From Methylobacterium platani (GTDB taxonomy: Bacteria; Pseudomonadota; Alphaproteobacteria; Rhizobiales; Beijerinckiaceae): a stretch of DNA of 64,000 nt. A program made the position numbers and the translations under genes. This document shows, piece by piece, positions 46,632 through 58,573 of this stretch (position 1 is the first letter of the stretch; each line of letters starts with the position of its first letter). The stretch is taken from the NCBI RefSeq assembly GCF_001653715.1, contig NZ_LWHQ01000047.1, positions 212,933 through 276,932 of the forward strand, in the 5' to 3' direction. The notes below the pieces were generated by a model. That model did not search any database. It worked only from the letters and a program-made list of their open reading frames with translations, and had not been told where the DNA came from.

Positions 46632-47372
46632 ATGCGGCAGGCCGAGCGGGAACGGCAGCTCGCGGCGTTGCGCGAGCGGATCGGCGGGCTGGCGCCCGAG
46701 GGGGCGGACCGTCCGGTCCTGCCGTTCGGCGTCGCGCCCCTCGATGCGCATCTGCCGGGCGGGGGCCTGCGCCTCGGCGCGGTGCACGAGGTCCTGGCGG
46801 CGGGGCCGGTGGACGGGGAGGGCGCGCTGGCGGCCCTGTTCGTCGCCGCGATCCTCGCCCGCCTCTCGGGGCCGGTGCTGTGGTGCCTGCCCGGGCGCGA
46901 CCTGTTCGCTCCCGGCCTCGCCGCGGTCGGCCTCCACCCCGACCGGGTGCTCTACGCCGAGACCCGGCGCGAGACCGAGGTCTTGCCCACCATGGAGGAG
47001 GGCCTGCGCCATCGCGGCCTCGCGGCGGTGGTCGGCGAGACCGCCCGGCTCGGGCTCACCCCGTCGCGCCGGCTCCAGCTCGCCGCCGAGGGCAGCGGGG
47101 GCCTCGCCCTGGTGATCCGCCGCCTGCGCGACACGGTCCCGGAGCCCAACGCCGCCGCGACCCGCTGGGGCGTCACCGCGGCGCCCTCCGCCGCTCTTCC
47201 CGTGCCGGGCCTGTCGCGGGCCCGGTGGACCGTGGCGCTCCTGCGCGCCCGGGGCGCCGAGCCCCGCACCTGGCTCCTCGAGGCTCCCGATGCGAAGGGT
47301 CGTCTGCGTGTTCCTGCCGAGCTGGCCGACCGACCTGTGGCGGCGCCGGCACGGCGGGCCGCCGCCGGATGA
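46632..47372 (+). CDS. imuA: ImuA, mutasome RecA-like protein
   Basis: 246 residues from ATG 46632; a TTG start at 46602 would add ten residues. It matches ImuA: VLPFGVAPLDAHLPGGGLRLGAVHEVLA then LWCLPGRDLFAPGLAAVGLHPDRVLYAE, a RecA/SulA-like core lacking a full Walker A. ImuA joins ImuB and DnaE2 in error-prone translesion synthesis. Its 3' end overlaps imuB by 83 bp in another frame, which is long for this operon type. Preceded by a LexA box. Confidence 0.9.
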   Translation: MRQAERERQLAALRERIGGLAPEGADRPVLPFGVAPLDAHLPGGGLRLGAVHEVLAAGPVDGEGALAALFVAAILARLSGPVLWCLPGRDLFAPGLAAVGLHPDRVLYAETRRETEVLPTMEEGLRHRGLAAVVGETARLGLTPSRRLQLAAEGSGGLALVIRRLRDTVPEPNAAATRWGVTAAPSAALPVPGLSRARWTVALLRARGAEPRTWLLEAPDAKGRLRVPAELADRPVAAPARRAAAG

Positions 47373-48792
47373 GCCCTTGGTCGCCGTGGCGCAGGAGGGC
47401 CCGCGCCGGGTGCTCGGCGCCGTCGACCGCGCCGCCCGCCTCCGGCGCCTGCGCCCCGGCCTGGCGCTGACGCAGGCGCAGGCGATGGTGCCGGGCCTGC
47501 ACCTGATCGCCGCCGACCCGGAGGGCGACGCCGCGGCGCTGTCGCGCCTCGCGGCCTGGTGCCTGGCTTATGCTCCCCTCGTCGCCGCCGACCCGCCGGA
47601 CGGGATCTGGATCGACGTCGCGGGGGCGGCCCACCTGCATGGCGGCGAGGCGGCCCTGCTGGCGGCCTTGCGCCGCCGCCTCGGCCGGGCCGGCTATCGG
47701 GTCCGGGCGGCGCTCGCCGACACGCCCGGCGCCGCCTGGGCGGCCGCCCGCTGCCTGTCGCCTGAGACCGTGCTGCCGCCGGGCGGCCAGCGCGCCGCCC
47801 TCCTCGACCTGCCGCTCTGGGCCTTGCGCCTCGACCGGGAGACCGTCTCGGCCTTGGGTCAGCTCGGCCTCACCCGGGTCGCCCATCTCGCGGACCAGCC
47901 CCGCGGCCCCTTGCGCCTGCGCTTCGGCGAGGCGCCCGCCCGCCGCCTCGACCAGGCGTTCGGCCACGCCCCCGAACCGCTCGCCACCCTGGCGCCGCCG
48001 GTGGCCCACGCCGTGCGCCTCGCCTTCGCGGAGCCGATCGGCGCGCCCGAGACGCTCGCCCGGGTGACCGGACGGCTGACCGCGATGCTCGCCGAGGACC
48101 TGACCCGGCACGGCCTCGGCGCGCGCCGGCTCGACCTGGTGTTCCGCCGCGTCGACGGGCTCGACCAGTCGGTCAGCGTCGGCACCGCCCGGCCGAGCCG
48201 CGATCCGCGCCACCTCGCCCGCCTGCTCTCGGAGCGTCTGGCGACCATCGATCCCGGCCACGGCCTCGACGAGGCGCACCTCGCCGCGCCCTCCGTCGAG
48301 CGCCTGGAGGCGCGCCAGCTCGCCGCGAACGGCGAGGAGCCGGACCCGGACGCGATGGCGGAGCTCGTCGACCGGCTGGTGCTGCGCCTCGGGCCGGGCC
48401 GGGTGTTCCGCCGGGCCCCGGTCGAGAGCGAGTGGCCCGAGCGGGCGGTGCGCCGGGTCGCCCCCTTGAGCCCGGCCACCGGTGTGACCTGGCCCGCCGA
48501 CCTGCCGCGGCCCGGCCGGCTGCTGCCCGTGCCGGAGCCGGTCGCGGTGCTGGCGGCGCTCCCCGACGCGCCGCCCTCCGCCTTCACCTGGCGCGGCACC
48601 CGCCGCCTTGTGGCCCGCGCCGACGGGCCGGAGCGGATCTTCGGCGAATGGTGGCTCGCCGAGGACGAGGTCGCGGCCTCCCGCGACTATTACCGGGTCG
48701 AGGACGAGACCGGCGCCCGCTACTGGCTGTTTCGCGATTCCCTGACGGCCGCGGGCGCGCGCTGGTGGCTGCACGGTCTGGGGGAGGCGTGA
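47290..48792 (+). CDS. imuB: ImuB, Y-family polymerase-like mutasome adaptor
   Basis: 500 residues from ATG 47290 (MRRVVCVFLPSWPTDLWRRR), which marks the ImuB N-terminus. The Y-family fold is visible (VDRAARLRRLRPGLALTQAQAMVPGL, WIDVAGAAHLHGGE, RYRVRAALADTPGAAWAAAR-like region) but the catalytic acidic residues of true Y polymerases are missing at the start, as known for ImuB, which serves as a bridge between the beta clamp, ImuA and DnaE2. Confidence 0.9.
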   Translation: MRRVVCVFLPSWPTDLWRRRHGGPPPDEPLVAVAQEGPRRVLGAVDRAARLRRLRPGLALTQAQAMVPGLHLIAADPEGDAAALSRLAAWCLAYAPLVAADPPDGIWIDVAGAAHLHGGEAALLAALRRRLGRAGYRVRAALADTPGAAWAAARCLSPETVLPPGGQRAALLDLPLWALRLDRETVSALGQLGLTRVAHLADQPRGPLRLRFGEAPARRLDQAFGHAPEPLATLAPPVAHAVRLAFAEPIGAPETLARVTGRLTAMLAEDLTRHGLGARRLDLVFRRVDGLDQSVSVGTARPSRDPRHLARLLSERLATIDPGHGLDEAHLAAPSVERLEARQLAANGEEPDPDAMAELVDRLVLRLGPGRVFRRAPVESEWPERAVRRVAPLSPATGVTWPADLPRPGRLLPVPEPVAVLAALPDAPPSAFTWRGTRRLVARADGPERIFGEWWLAEDEVAASRDYYRVEDETGARYWLFRDSLTAAGARWWLHGLGEA

Positions 48793-48808
48793 TGGGCCGG
48801 TTCGCCCC

Positions 48809-52039
<3,231 letters not shown>

Positions 52040-52105
52040 GGGGCGGCACGGCCTATTCTCAGACACTTGCGCTACACGACCAAACTGCCCTTACGCGAAT
52101 CGGCC

Positions 52106-52228
52106 ATGGCCACACTCACGATCCGCAATCTCGATACTCATGTCGAAGAATCGTTGCGTATGCGTGCCGCGCGCAACGGCCGGTCCATCGAGGCTGAGGC
52201 GCGCGCGATCCCTTTTCCGGACGACTGA
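52106..52228 (+). pseudogene. FitA/VapB-type antitoxin cut short by a repeat element
   Basis: The frame MATLTIRNLDTHVEESLRMRAARNGRSIEAEARAI is the ribbon-helix-helix start of FitA-like antitoxins, about 34 residues. It then runs into the left arm of a palindromic element (52210 onward) and stops after PFPDD. Normal members have about 80 residues, ending with a toxin-binding tail. No toxin gene follows, so this is a remnant. RHH part at residues 3-34. Confidence 0.6.
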
Positions 52229-52380
52229 AGCGATAGCGGAAGGAGATCCGGAATCCAGAGGAGGAGTGCCGCGAAGCGGCTCCGCCTCTTGCAACGTTGC
52301 AATTAAGCAGACGCTTCGCGGCTTTTCGTGCTGGATCCCGGATCTCCTTCCACTTCGTTCCAGTCGTCCGGGAAAGGGGG
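52210..52380. repeat. palindromic element inserted in the antitoxin gene
   Basis: A 171-bp element whose left arm (52210-52257, CCCTTTTCCGGACGACTGAA...) and right arm (52331-52380) are near-perfect inverted repeats of about 48 bp. It makes a large hairpin and carries no gene. Because the antitoxin frame is interrupted precisely at its left end, it appears to have moved in. The sequence 52040-52408 contains nothing else that I can support. Confidence 0.7.
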
Positions 52381-52408
52381 CGGGGCAGTTCAGGGAAAAT
52401 CTACTCTC

Positions 52409-53572
52409 TCAATGCGCCGACACCCCCCGCGCCGGCACGATGTCGTTGGCGATCACCTCGCCGAACGGGCCGTCGTTGCGGGCACCCGTCGCCGCGGTGC
52501 CGGTGGTTTTGCGCAAGGGGAGCTTGGGGAAGACCAGCTCGGCGAAGCGGTAGGCCTCCTCCAGGTGCGGGTAGCCGGAGAGGATGAAGCGGTCGATGCC
52601 GAGATCGATGTACTCCTTCATCCGGTCGGCGACCTGGTCGGGGGAGCCGACGAGGGCGGTGCCGGCGCCGCCCCGCACCAGGCCGACGCCGGCCCAGAGG
52701 TTCGGCGAGACCACGAGCTTGTCGCGCCGGCCGCCGTGGAGCTGCATCATCCGGCTCTGGCCGACGGAATCCTGGCGCGCCAGGGTCGCCTGCGCCTTGG
52801 CGATGGTGGCGTCGTCGAGGCGCGAGATCAGCGACTCGGCCGCCTCCCAGGCCGCGGATTCGGTCTCGCGCACGATGACGTGGAGGCGGATGCCGTACGA
52901 GAAGGTTTTTCCGCGCTTGTCGGCCGCCTCGCGGGCCCGGGCGATCTTCTCCGCCACGCCGGCCGGGGGCTCGCCCCAGGTCAGGTAGACGTCGCAATGC
53001 TCGGCCGCGACCTCGATCCCGGCCGGCGACGAGCCGCCGAAATAGAGCGGCGGATAGGGTTTCTGCACCGGCGGGAAGATCAGCCGGCCGTCCTCCAGGC
53101 GCAGGTGCTCGCCCTCGTAGGTCACGGTCTCGCCGGCGAGGAGGCCGCGCCAGACCCGCAGGAACTCGTCGGTCACCGCGTAGCGCTCGTCATGGGCGAG
53201 GAACACGCCGTCGCCGCGCAGCTCCACCGGATCGCCGCCGGTGACCACGTTGATGAGCAGCCGCCCGTCCGAGATCCGGTCGAGGGTCGCGGCCATGCGG
53301 GCGGCGGTGGAGGGCAGCTGCAGGCCCGGCCGCACCGCCACCAGGAAGCGCAGGCGCTGCGTCAGCGGCACCAGCGCCGAGGCGACGACCCAGGAATCCT
53401 CGCAGGAGCGCCCGGTCGGCAGCAGCACGCCGTAATAGCCGAGCTCGTCCGCCGCCTGCGCGATCTGGCGCAGGTAGGGCAGGGTGACGGCCCGGGCGCC
53501 GTCCTGCGCGCCGAGGTAGCGGCCGTCGCCGTGGGTGGGCAGGAACCAGAGGACGTCGGTCTGGCCGGTCAT
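52409..53572 (-). CDS. ssuD: FMNH2-dependent alkanesulfonate monooxygenase
   Basis: 387 residues from ATG 53572, normal for SsuD. The luciferase-like fold is clear: VLWFLPTHGDGRYLGAQDGAR, DELGYYGVLLPTGRSCEDSW, RFLVAVRPGLQLPSTAARMAATLDRISDGRLLINVVTGGDP and DVYLTWGEPPAGVAEKI. It cleaves C-S bonds of alkanesulfonates using FMNH2 from SsuE, giving sulfite. It lies downstream of ssuB but 420 bp away with a repeat element between, so it may have its own promoter. Confidence 0.93.
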   Translation of the reverse strand: MTGQTDVLWFLPTHGDGRYLGAQDGARAVTLPYLRQIAQAADELGYYGVLLPTGRSCEDSWVVASALVPLTQRLRFLVAVRPGLQLPSTAARMAATLDRISDGRLLINVVTGGDPVELRGDGVFLAHDERYAVTDEFLRVWRGLLAGETVTYEGEHLRLEDGRLIFPPVQKPYPPLYFGGSSPAGIEVAAEHCDVYLTWGEPPAGVAEKIARAREAADKRGKTFSYGIRLHVIVRETESAAWEAAESLISRLDDATIAKAQATLARQDSVGQSRMMQLHGGRRDKLVVSPNLWAGVGLVRGGAGTALVGSPDQVADRMKEYIDLGIDRFILSGYPHLEEAYRFAELVFPKLPLRKTTGTAATGARNDGPFGEVIANDIVPARGVSAH

Positions 53573-53992
53573 GGGGGAAACTCCGGTGAGGGGGTGGGCG
53601 CCGGTCTGCTCGGGGGAGCAAGACGAGATGGCACCGGCTTCATGAAATTTTATGAATTCCGCCTGATCTGCGTGAATGAAGATAGAGCACATCTCCCCTC
53701 TCCCGTGTGGGAGAGGGGTAGGGGGTGAGGGTGACACGTTTCCGTATAAAGCGCTGAACGTCGTTCTGGCAGCGGAACAGTTCAGCCTTCTTGCTGCACC
53801 GTCTCCACCCTCACCCCTACCCCTCTCCCACACCTTGCAGCGATACCGGGCAAGCCCGGCATCGCCTGGAGAGGGGATCCCGCGATTGACTGGTATGATT
53901 GCAGATCAGAATGATGTTTTATCTGATTTTCATCCTGTGATTGTGCAGATGAATGCGGTATGACGCGGATAGTGACGGTTTCGTCGGGCGAG
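53573..53992. other. ssuD-ssuB gap, no gene
   Basis: A 420-bp gap with a palindromic repeat at 53693-53884 and short AT-richer flanks (53630-53690 and 53890-53990), the latter possibly the ssuD promoter region. No coding sequence supported. Confidence 0.5.
53693..53884. repeat. palindromic repeat element, copy B
   Basis: About 190 bp, with CCCTCTCCC / GGGAGAGGG arms. It is a diverged, inverted copy of 19531-19698: the inner segment reads GCGCTGAACGTCGTTCTGGC and complement matches there. It also contains the GATACCGGGCAAGCCCGGCAT hairpin found at 17141-17210. It interrupts the ssu operon. Confidence 0.65.
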
Positions 53993-54820
53993 TTACATCC
54001 GCCCATCCAGCAGATGATCGAGGATGCGCCCCTCCAGGGCGGCCAGATCCGGGTCGCCGCGCCGGCGCGGGCGGGGCACCGTGACGGGGACGTCCAGCGC
54101 GATGCGGCCGGCCTCGACGACGAGGATGCGGTCGGCCAGCGCCACCGCCTCCGCGACGTCGTGGGTGACGAGGAGGGCGGTGAAGCCTTGCGCGCGCCAG
54201 ATCCGCTCGATCATCGCCTGCATGTCGATGCGGGTGAGCGCATCCAGCGCCCCAAGGGGCTCGTCGAGGGCGAGCAGACCCGGGCGGCTGACGAGGGCGC
54301 GGGCGAGCGCGACGCGCTGGCGCTGGCCGCCCGAGAGGGTGGAGGGCCACTGCCCCGCCTTCTCGGCGAGGCCGACCTCGTGAAGCGCCGCCGCCGCGCG
54401 CTCGCGCCGCTGCGCCGCCGGGCCGTCGCGGCTCAAGCCCACCGCGACGTTGTCGAGGACCCGCGCCCAGGGCAGGAGCCGCGGCTCCTGGAACATGATC
54501 CGGCGCGGGGCCTCGGCCCCCTCGACCGCGACCCGGCCGGCGCTCGGCGTCTCGAGGCCGAGGATCAGCCGCAGCAGGGTGGACTTGCCGCAGCCCGAGC
54601 GCCCGACCACGGCGACGAACTGGCCGGCCGGGACGTGCAGGTCGAGCCCGTCGATCACCGGCCGGCCGCCGTCGAACGACTTCGACAGGCCGCGCAGCGT
54701 GATGCCGAGGCCGGTGGCGGTCCGGTCGCGGGCGATCTCCCGGTCGATGACCTCGCGGCGCAGGCGGGTGGGGGTGGCGGGGGCGAAGCCCTCGAACCGG
54801 CGGAGCGTGCTGGCGATCAT
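53993..54820 (-). CDS. ssuB: sulfonate ABC transporter ATPase
   Basis: 275 residues. Walker A VGRSGCGKSTLL, Q-loop MFQEPRLLPW, signature LSGGQRQRVALARAL, Walker B LALDEPLGALD and switch His in VTHDVAEAV are all intact. The N-terminal 35 residues precede the ABC domain, as in SsuB/TauB proteins. Pairs with SsuC; 31 bp after the ssuC stop. Confidence 0.93.
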   Translation of the reverse strand: MIASTLRRFEGFAPATPTRLRREVIDREIARDRTATGLGITLRGLSKSFDGGRPVIDGLDLHVPAGQFVAVVGRSGCGKSTLLRLILGLETPSAGRVAVEGAEAPRRIMFQEPRLLPWARVLDNVAVGLSRDGPAAQRRERAAAALHEVGLAEKAGQWPSTLSGGQRQRVALARALVSRPGLLALDEPLGALDALTRIDMQAMIERIWRAQGFTALLVTHDVAEAVALADRILVVEAGRIALDVPVTVPRPRRRGDPDLAALEGRILDHLLDGRM

Positions 54821-54851
54821 GATGACAAGTCCTGGAAGCGGGAGCGAAGGA

Positions 54852-55643
54852 TCAGGCCGAGCGGTAGGCCGGGTTCCAGGCGAGGCAGGCGCGTTCCAGC
54901 CGGCGGGTCGCGAGGTCGGCGACCTTGCCGAGCAGCGCGTAGATCACGATCGCCAGCACCACGACGTCGACCAGCATGAACTCGCGCGCCTGCATCGCCA
55001 TGTAGCCGAGCCCCGAAGAGGCCGAGATCGTCTCGGCGACGATGAGCGTCAGCCACATGATGCCGAGCGCGTAGCGCAGGCCCACGAAGATCGACGGCAG
55101 GGCGCCCGGCAGCACCACGCGCCAGAACAGCTCGGGCTTCGACATGCCGTAGATCCGGCCCATCTCGACGAGCTGCGGATCGACCGAGCGGATGCCGTGC
55201 AGGGTGTTGGCGTAGATCGGGAAGAACACACCGAGCGCCACCAGGAACAGCTTGGCCTCCTCGCCGATGCCGAACCACAGGATCACCAGCGGGATCAGCG
55301 ACAGGTGCGGGATGTTGCGGATCATCTGCACGGTGGTGTCGGTGAGCCGGTCGGAGAGGCGCGACAGCCCGTTGGCGAGGCCGAGGGAAAAGCCGATGAC
55401 GCCGCCGATCAGGAAGCCGCCCGCCGCCCGCAGGAAGCTGACGCCGAGATTGGTCCAGAGCTCGCCGGTCTCGGCCAGGCGCCAGCCGGCGGCGGCGACG
55501 TCGAGGGGGGCGGGCATCAGCCGGGTCGAGACCAGCCCGGCCGAGGCGGCGATCTGCCAGCCGACGAGGATCGCGGCCGGCAGCAGCCACGGGGCGAGGC
55601 GCTGCGCCGCGGCGGTGGGGGAGGGGAGGGCGAGAGAGGGCAT
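54852..55643 (-). CDS. ssuC: sulfonate ABC transporter permease
   Basis: 263 residues with six hydrophobic segments and the EAA loop GRIYGMSKPELFWRVVLPGALPSIFVGLRYALG near 150-180, as in SsuC/TauC. It starts 6 bp after the ssuA stop. It forms the inner-membrane channel for alkanesulfonates with SsuB. Confidence 0.93.
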   Translation of the reverse strand: MPSLALPSPTAAAQRLAPWLLPAAILVGWQIAASAGLVSTRLMPAPLDVAAAGWRLAETGELWTNLGVSFLRAAGGFLIGGVIGFSLGLANGLSRLSDRLTDTTVQMIRNIPHLSLIPLVILWFGIGEEAKLFLVALGVFFPIYANTLHGIRSVDPQLVEMGRIYGMSKPELFWRVVLPGALPSIFVGLRYALGIMWLTLIVAETISASSGLGYMAMQAREFMLVDVVVLAIVIYALLGKVADLATRRLERACLAWNPAYRSA

Positions 55644-55649
55644 CGCGGG

Positions 55650-56595
55650 TCAGCCGTTCTGGGACACGGGCGTGCGGAGCGCGTCGGCGATCCGGATCGG
55701 GCGCGGGATCAGCCCGAGGGCGTGGAAGCGGTCGGCGACGCGCTGCTGCTCGGCGATGGCGCTCGGTGTCATCGGGCCGATGAGGTAGTCGGTGCGGTCG
55801 ACCGCCCGGCGGGTGGCGGCAAGCGGCACGCCGGTGCCCTTGGAGAGCAGCGCCGCCACCTCGCCCCGGTTGGCCTCGCACCAGCGCGCCACGCCCCCGA
55901 GCGCGTCGAGCGCCGCGTCGAGCACCGGACCGCGCTCGGCGGCGACGGCCTTGTGGGCGAGGAAGAAGTTGTTGGGCTTGGCGATGTCGGTGGCGAGCGC
56001 CAGCACACGGGTCGTCGGCTGCATCTCGGCGATGGCGAAATAGGGGTCCCAGATCGTCCAGGCATCGACGCTGCCGCGGGCGAAGGCCGCCGCGGCGTCG
56101 GCCGGCGCCAGGGTGACGGGCGCGATGTCGCGGTAGGTCAGCCCCGCCTTCTCCAGGGCCGCGATGGTGAGGTTGTGCGAGCTCGAGGCCTTGGCGAAGG
56201 CGACGCGCTTGCCCTTGAGGTCCGCCAGGGTGCGGATGGGCGAGTCCTTGGGCACCAGGATCGCCGCGCCCGAGCCCGCGGCCTCCTGCGCCGCCACGTA
56301 GGCGATCGGGCCGCCCGCGGCTTGCGCGAAGACCGGCGGCGCGTCGCCGGTCTGGCCGAGATCGATGGCCCCTAAGCTGATCGCCTCGAGGAGCGGCGGG
56401 CCGAACGAGAACTCGACCCAGGCGACGCCGACGCCGAGCGGCTTCAGCTTCGCCTCGATCGCGCCCTGCTGCTTGGCGACGACCAGGATGCCGTTCTTCT
56501 GGTAGCCGATGCGGAGCGTGTCGCCGCCCGCGGCCCGGGCCGGCAGGGCGGCGCCGGCCAGCGCCGCGGCGAAGGAGCGTGCGGCGGTCGATCAC
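55650..56595 (-). pseudogene. ssuA: sulfonate-binding protein with apparent frameshift in the signal region
   Basis: The mature part is intact in one frame: TLRIGYQKNGILVVAKQQGAIEAKLKPLGVGVAWVEFSFGPPLLEAI, then GDAPPVFAQAAGG, the SsuA fold. The natural start is GTG 56595 (VIDRRTLL..., overlapping the ssuE stop as GTGA), but that frame does not reach the mature frame; the latter has a TGA at 56594 and no start codon before 56297. One extra base near 56574 would explain this: removing it gives MIDRRTLFAAALAGAALPARAAG, a good signal peptide. Either a real null or a base-call error. Confidence 0.7.
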
Positions 56596-57173
56596 CGGGC
56601 GCCTCCGGCGACGCGGGCGAGGGGAGCGGCCGCCGCCGCCCGGGCGCCGGCGAGGCCGGCGAGCTGGGTGCCGGCCTCCGTCACCCGCTGGCGGATCGCC
56701 GCGGAATCGAGGCCGCCGTCGCGAAAGTCGGGGTCCGAGGCGTAGACGGCCGTCGGCACCGTGAGCGCGGTGAAGAAGCCGAAGAGCGGGCGTAAAGAGT
56801 GCTCGACCACCAGCGCGTGGCGCGCCCCGCCGCCGGTGGCCGCCAGCGCCACCGGCTTGCCGGCGAGGGACTCGGGCGAGACGAGGTCGAACAGGTGCTT
56901 GAACAGGCCCGTATAGGCGCCCTTGTAGACGGGGGTGCCGACCACGATCGCGTCGGCCTCCTCCACCGCCTCGACGATGCGCCGGGCCGGCAGGGAGAGC
57001 TGGTCGCGGGTGAGCGCAGCCCCGAGGCCGGGGCCGGCATCGACGAGGTCGAAGATCCGCACCTCGACCGGCAGCCGCACGGCGGCCTCGGCGGCGATCG
57101 CCTCGACCAGGGTGCGGGTCTTCGAGGGCCGCTGGATGTTGGCGGAGAAGCCGACGAGGCGCAGTCGCGTCAT
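56592..57173 (-). CDS. ssuE: NADPH-dependent FMN reductase of the sulfonate operon
   Basis: 193 residues. The flavodoxin-like SsuE/MsuE features are LVGFSANIQRPSKTRTLVEAIA, then VGTPVYKGAYTGLFKHLFDLV and PVALAATGGGARHALVVEHSLRPLFGFF. It supplies FMNH2 to SsuD. First gene of the minus-strand operon ssuE-ssuA-ssuC-ssuB; its stop overlaps the ssuA GTG start. The alanine-rich last 20 residues are probably disordered. Confidence 0.9.
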   Translation of the reverse strand: MTRLRLVGFSANIQRPSKTRTLVEAIAAEAAVRLPVEVRIFDLVDAGPGLGAALTRDQLSLPARRIVEAVEEADAIVVGTPVYKGAYTGLFKHLFDLVSPESLAGKPVALAATGGGARHALVVEHSLRPLFGFFTALTVPTAVYASDPDFRDGGLDSAAIRQRVTEAGTQLAGLAGARAAAAAPLARVAGGAR

Positions 57174-57721
57174 GGGAATCCGATCCGGGGGTGAGGAGGA
57201 GGGCGTGCACCGCCGGGGCGTCGCGACCCCGTGCTCGATGCTGCTACGATGCGGCCGGCGCCGAGATCAGTCAATGAAATGAGATTTTAAATGAGCGTAC
57301 AGTTGGAGTTGAACTTGCTATGATGGCGCAACGCGAGAGAAAATGTCGCTTCGTTCCCATCGATCGTCGAGAAAAATCACTGGCGCGCCGAGGGCTATGC
57401 TGGCGTCCTCGGCACGGGCGCGGCGCGACGGCCGTGCCGGAACGGTCGCGGGCAACGGCGCCGGTCCCGGGCGGCGCCTCGCGGCTCTCCGTCTTTTTCA
57501 AGCAGAGATCGGGGATTAAATCCTGTTCCGGAACGTATATAAAATAATGCAGCGCTTATATGGGAGCGGCGGCCGCCGACGTGAAGACGTCATGGAAGAA
57601 AAATACTCGCGCTCGACCGGTCTGCGGGTGATCGACACCGCCGCAGCGTTGCGGTAATCGACGGCTCCGCGGACGCATCACTTCAGCATTCCGCCGAAGC
57701 ATTGGCCAGGGGCCCCCGACG
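57174..57721. other. divergent promoter region, no gene
   Basis: 548 bp between ssuE and the TerB-like gene. Parts (57270-57330, 57520-57560) are AT-rich and probably hold the divergent promoters. No CysB-type or other operator can be named, and the short open frames here have no recognisable domains. Confidence 0.5.
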
Positions 57722-58141
57722 ATGTTCAACCTGTTCAAGTCGCAGACCTCGCTCGACCTGACGCCGCGGACCTGCCTCGCGGTCTCGCTGATCTACTGCA
57801 TGGGCGCCGACGGCGAGATCGACCCGGAGGAGATCGGCCACCTGATGTCGGTGCTCGGCCGCAACACGACGCGCCAGCACCTCGATTCCGCCGTCCGCTA
57901 CGTCCGCGCGACCCAGCCGGCGCAGTTCCTGGCCGAGGCGGCGCCGCGCCTGCGCCCGGACCAGCGGCTCTGCATCATCCTCAACATGATCGACAGCGCC
58001 ATGGCCGACGGCGAGGCGGAAGCCGGCGAGCAGCAGCTCATCATGCAGTTCGCCCAGGCCTTCGGCCTGTCGGAGAGCGACCTGACCCCGTATTTCCGGG
58101 CGCTCGTGGCGAAGAACGACCGGGCGGTGCTGGACCGGTGA
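57722..58141 (+). CDS. TerB-like / DjlA-N-like helical protein
   Basis: 139 residues, cytoplasmic. The acidic helical pattern YCMGADGEIDPEEIGHLMSVLG and MIDSAMADGEAEAGEQQLIMQFAQAFGLSESDLTPYF is that of the TerB/COG3793 fold, with two Asp-containing turns (GADGEID and MADGEAE) that could bind metal. No other tellurite-resistance genes are adjacent, so the role is open. Confidence 0.75.
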   Translation: MFNLFKSQTSLDLTPRTCLAVSLIYCMGADGEIDPEEIGHLMSVLGRNTTRQHLDSAVRYVRATQPAQFLAEAAPRLRPDQRLCIILNMIDSAMADGEAEAGEQQLIMQFAQAFGLSESDLTPYFRALVAKNDRAVLDR

Positions 58142-58192
58142 GGTTGTCGGGCGTGATCTGATCCGTTCGGTGTCCGGAAAGAGGCGCGGACT

Positions 58193-58445
58193 CCCCCTCT
58201 CCCCGCGGGCGGGGAGAGGCCTGAGCTCCGAAGGGGCTCAGGGAGCCCGAAGGGCGGGGGTGAGGGGGTGTTTCCGGATGAGCCTCGCTCGTCGAGACCC
58301 CCTCACCCTCGCTCCGGCTTCGCCTCCGCTTGCTGCGTCTCCTGAACGGAGACGCAGCCCTCTCCCCGCAACGAAGTCGGGCAAGCCCGACTTCGTCCGT
58401 CACTCGCGGATCCCGGGCAAGCCCGGGATCCGTTGGGGAGAGGGG
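58193..58445. repeat. complex palindromic repeat region
   Basis: Opens with CCCCCTCTCCCC and ends with GGGGAGAGGGG. Inside are perfect hairpins with GGGCAAGCCC-type tips, for example ACGAAGTCGGGCAAGCCC... and CGGATCCCGGGCAAGCCC.... It fills the 432-bp gap between the TerB-like gene and the convergent dehydrogenase gene. No gene supported. Confidence 0.6.
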
Positions 58446-58573
58446 AAAACTCGCGCCATTTCTTTCCCCGGACAGCCCTGCCGCCCGCGGGGCGAGGAGG
58501 GATGCGCACGATCCGCTGTCTCGGGGTCAATGCGCCGACGTAACGCAGAGGCGGATGCTCCTCGATCGAACCC

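Noticed and set aside
57271..57547. Small open frames in the ssuE upstream gap
   Set aside because: Overlapping frames on both strands without ribosome sites or domains, in AT-rich promoter-like DNA.
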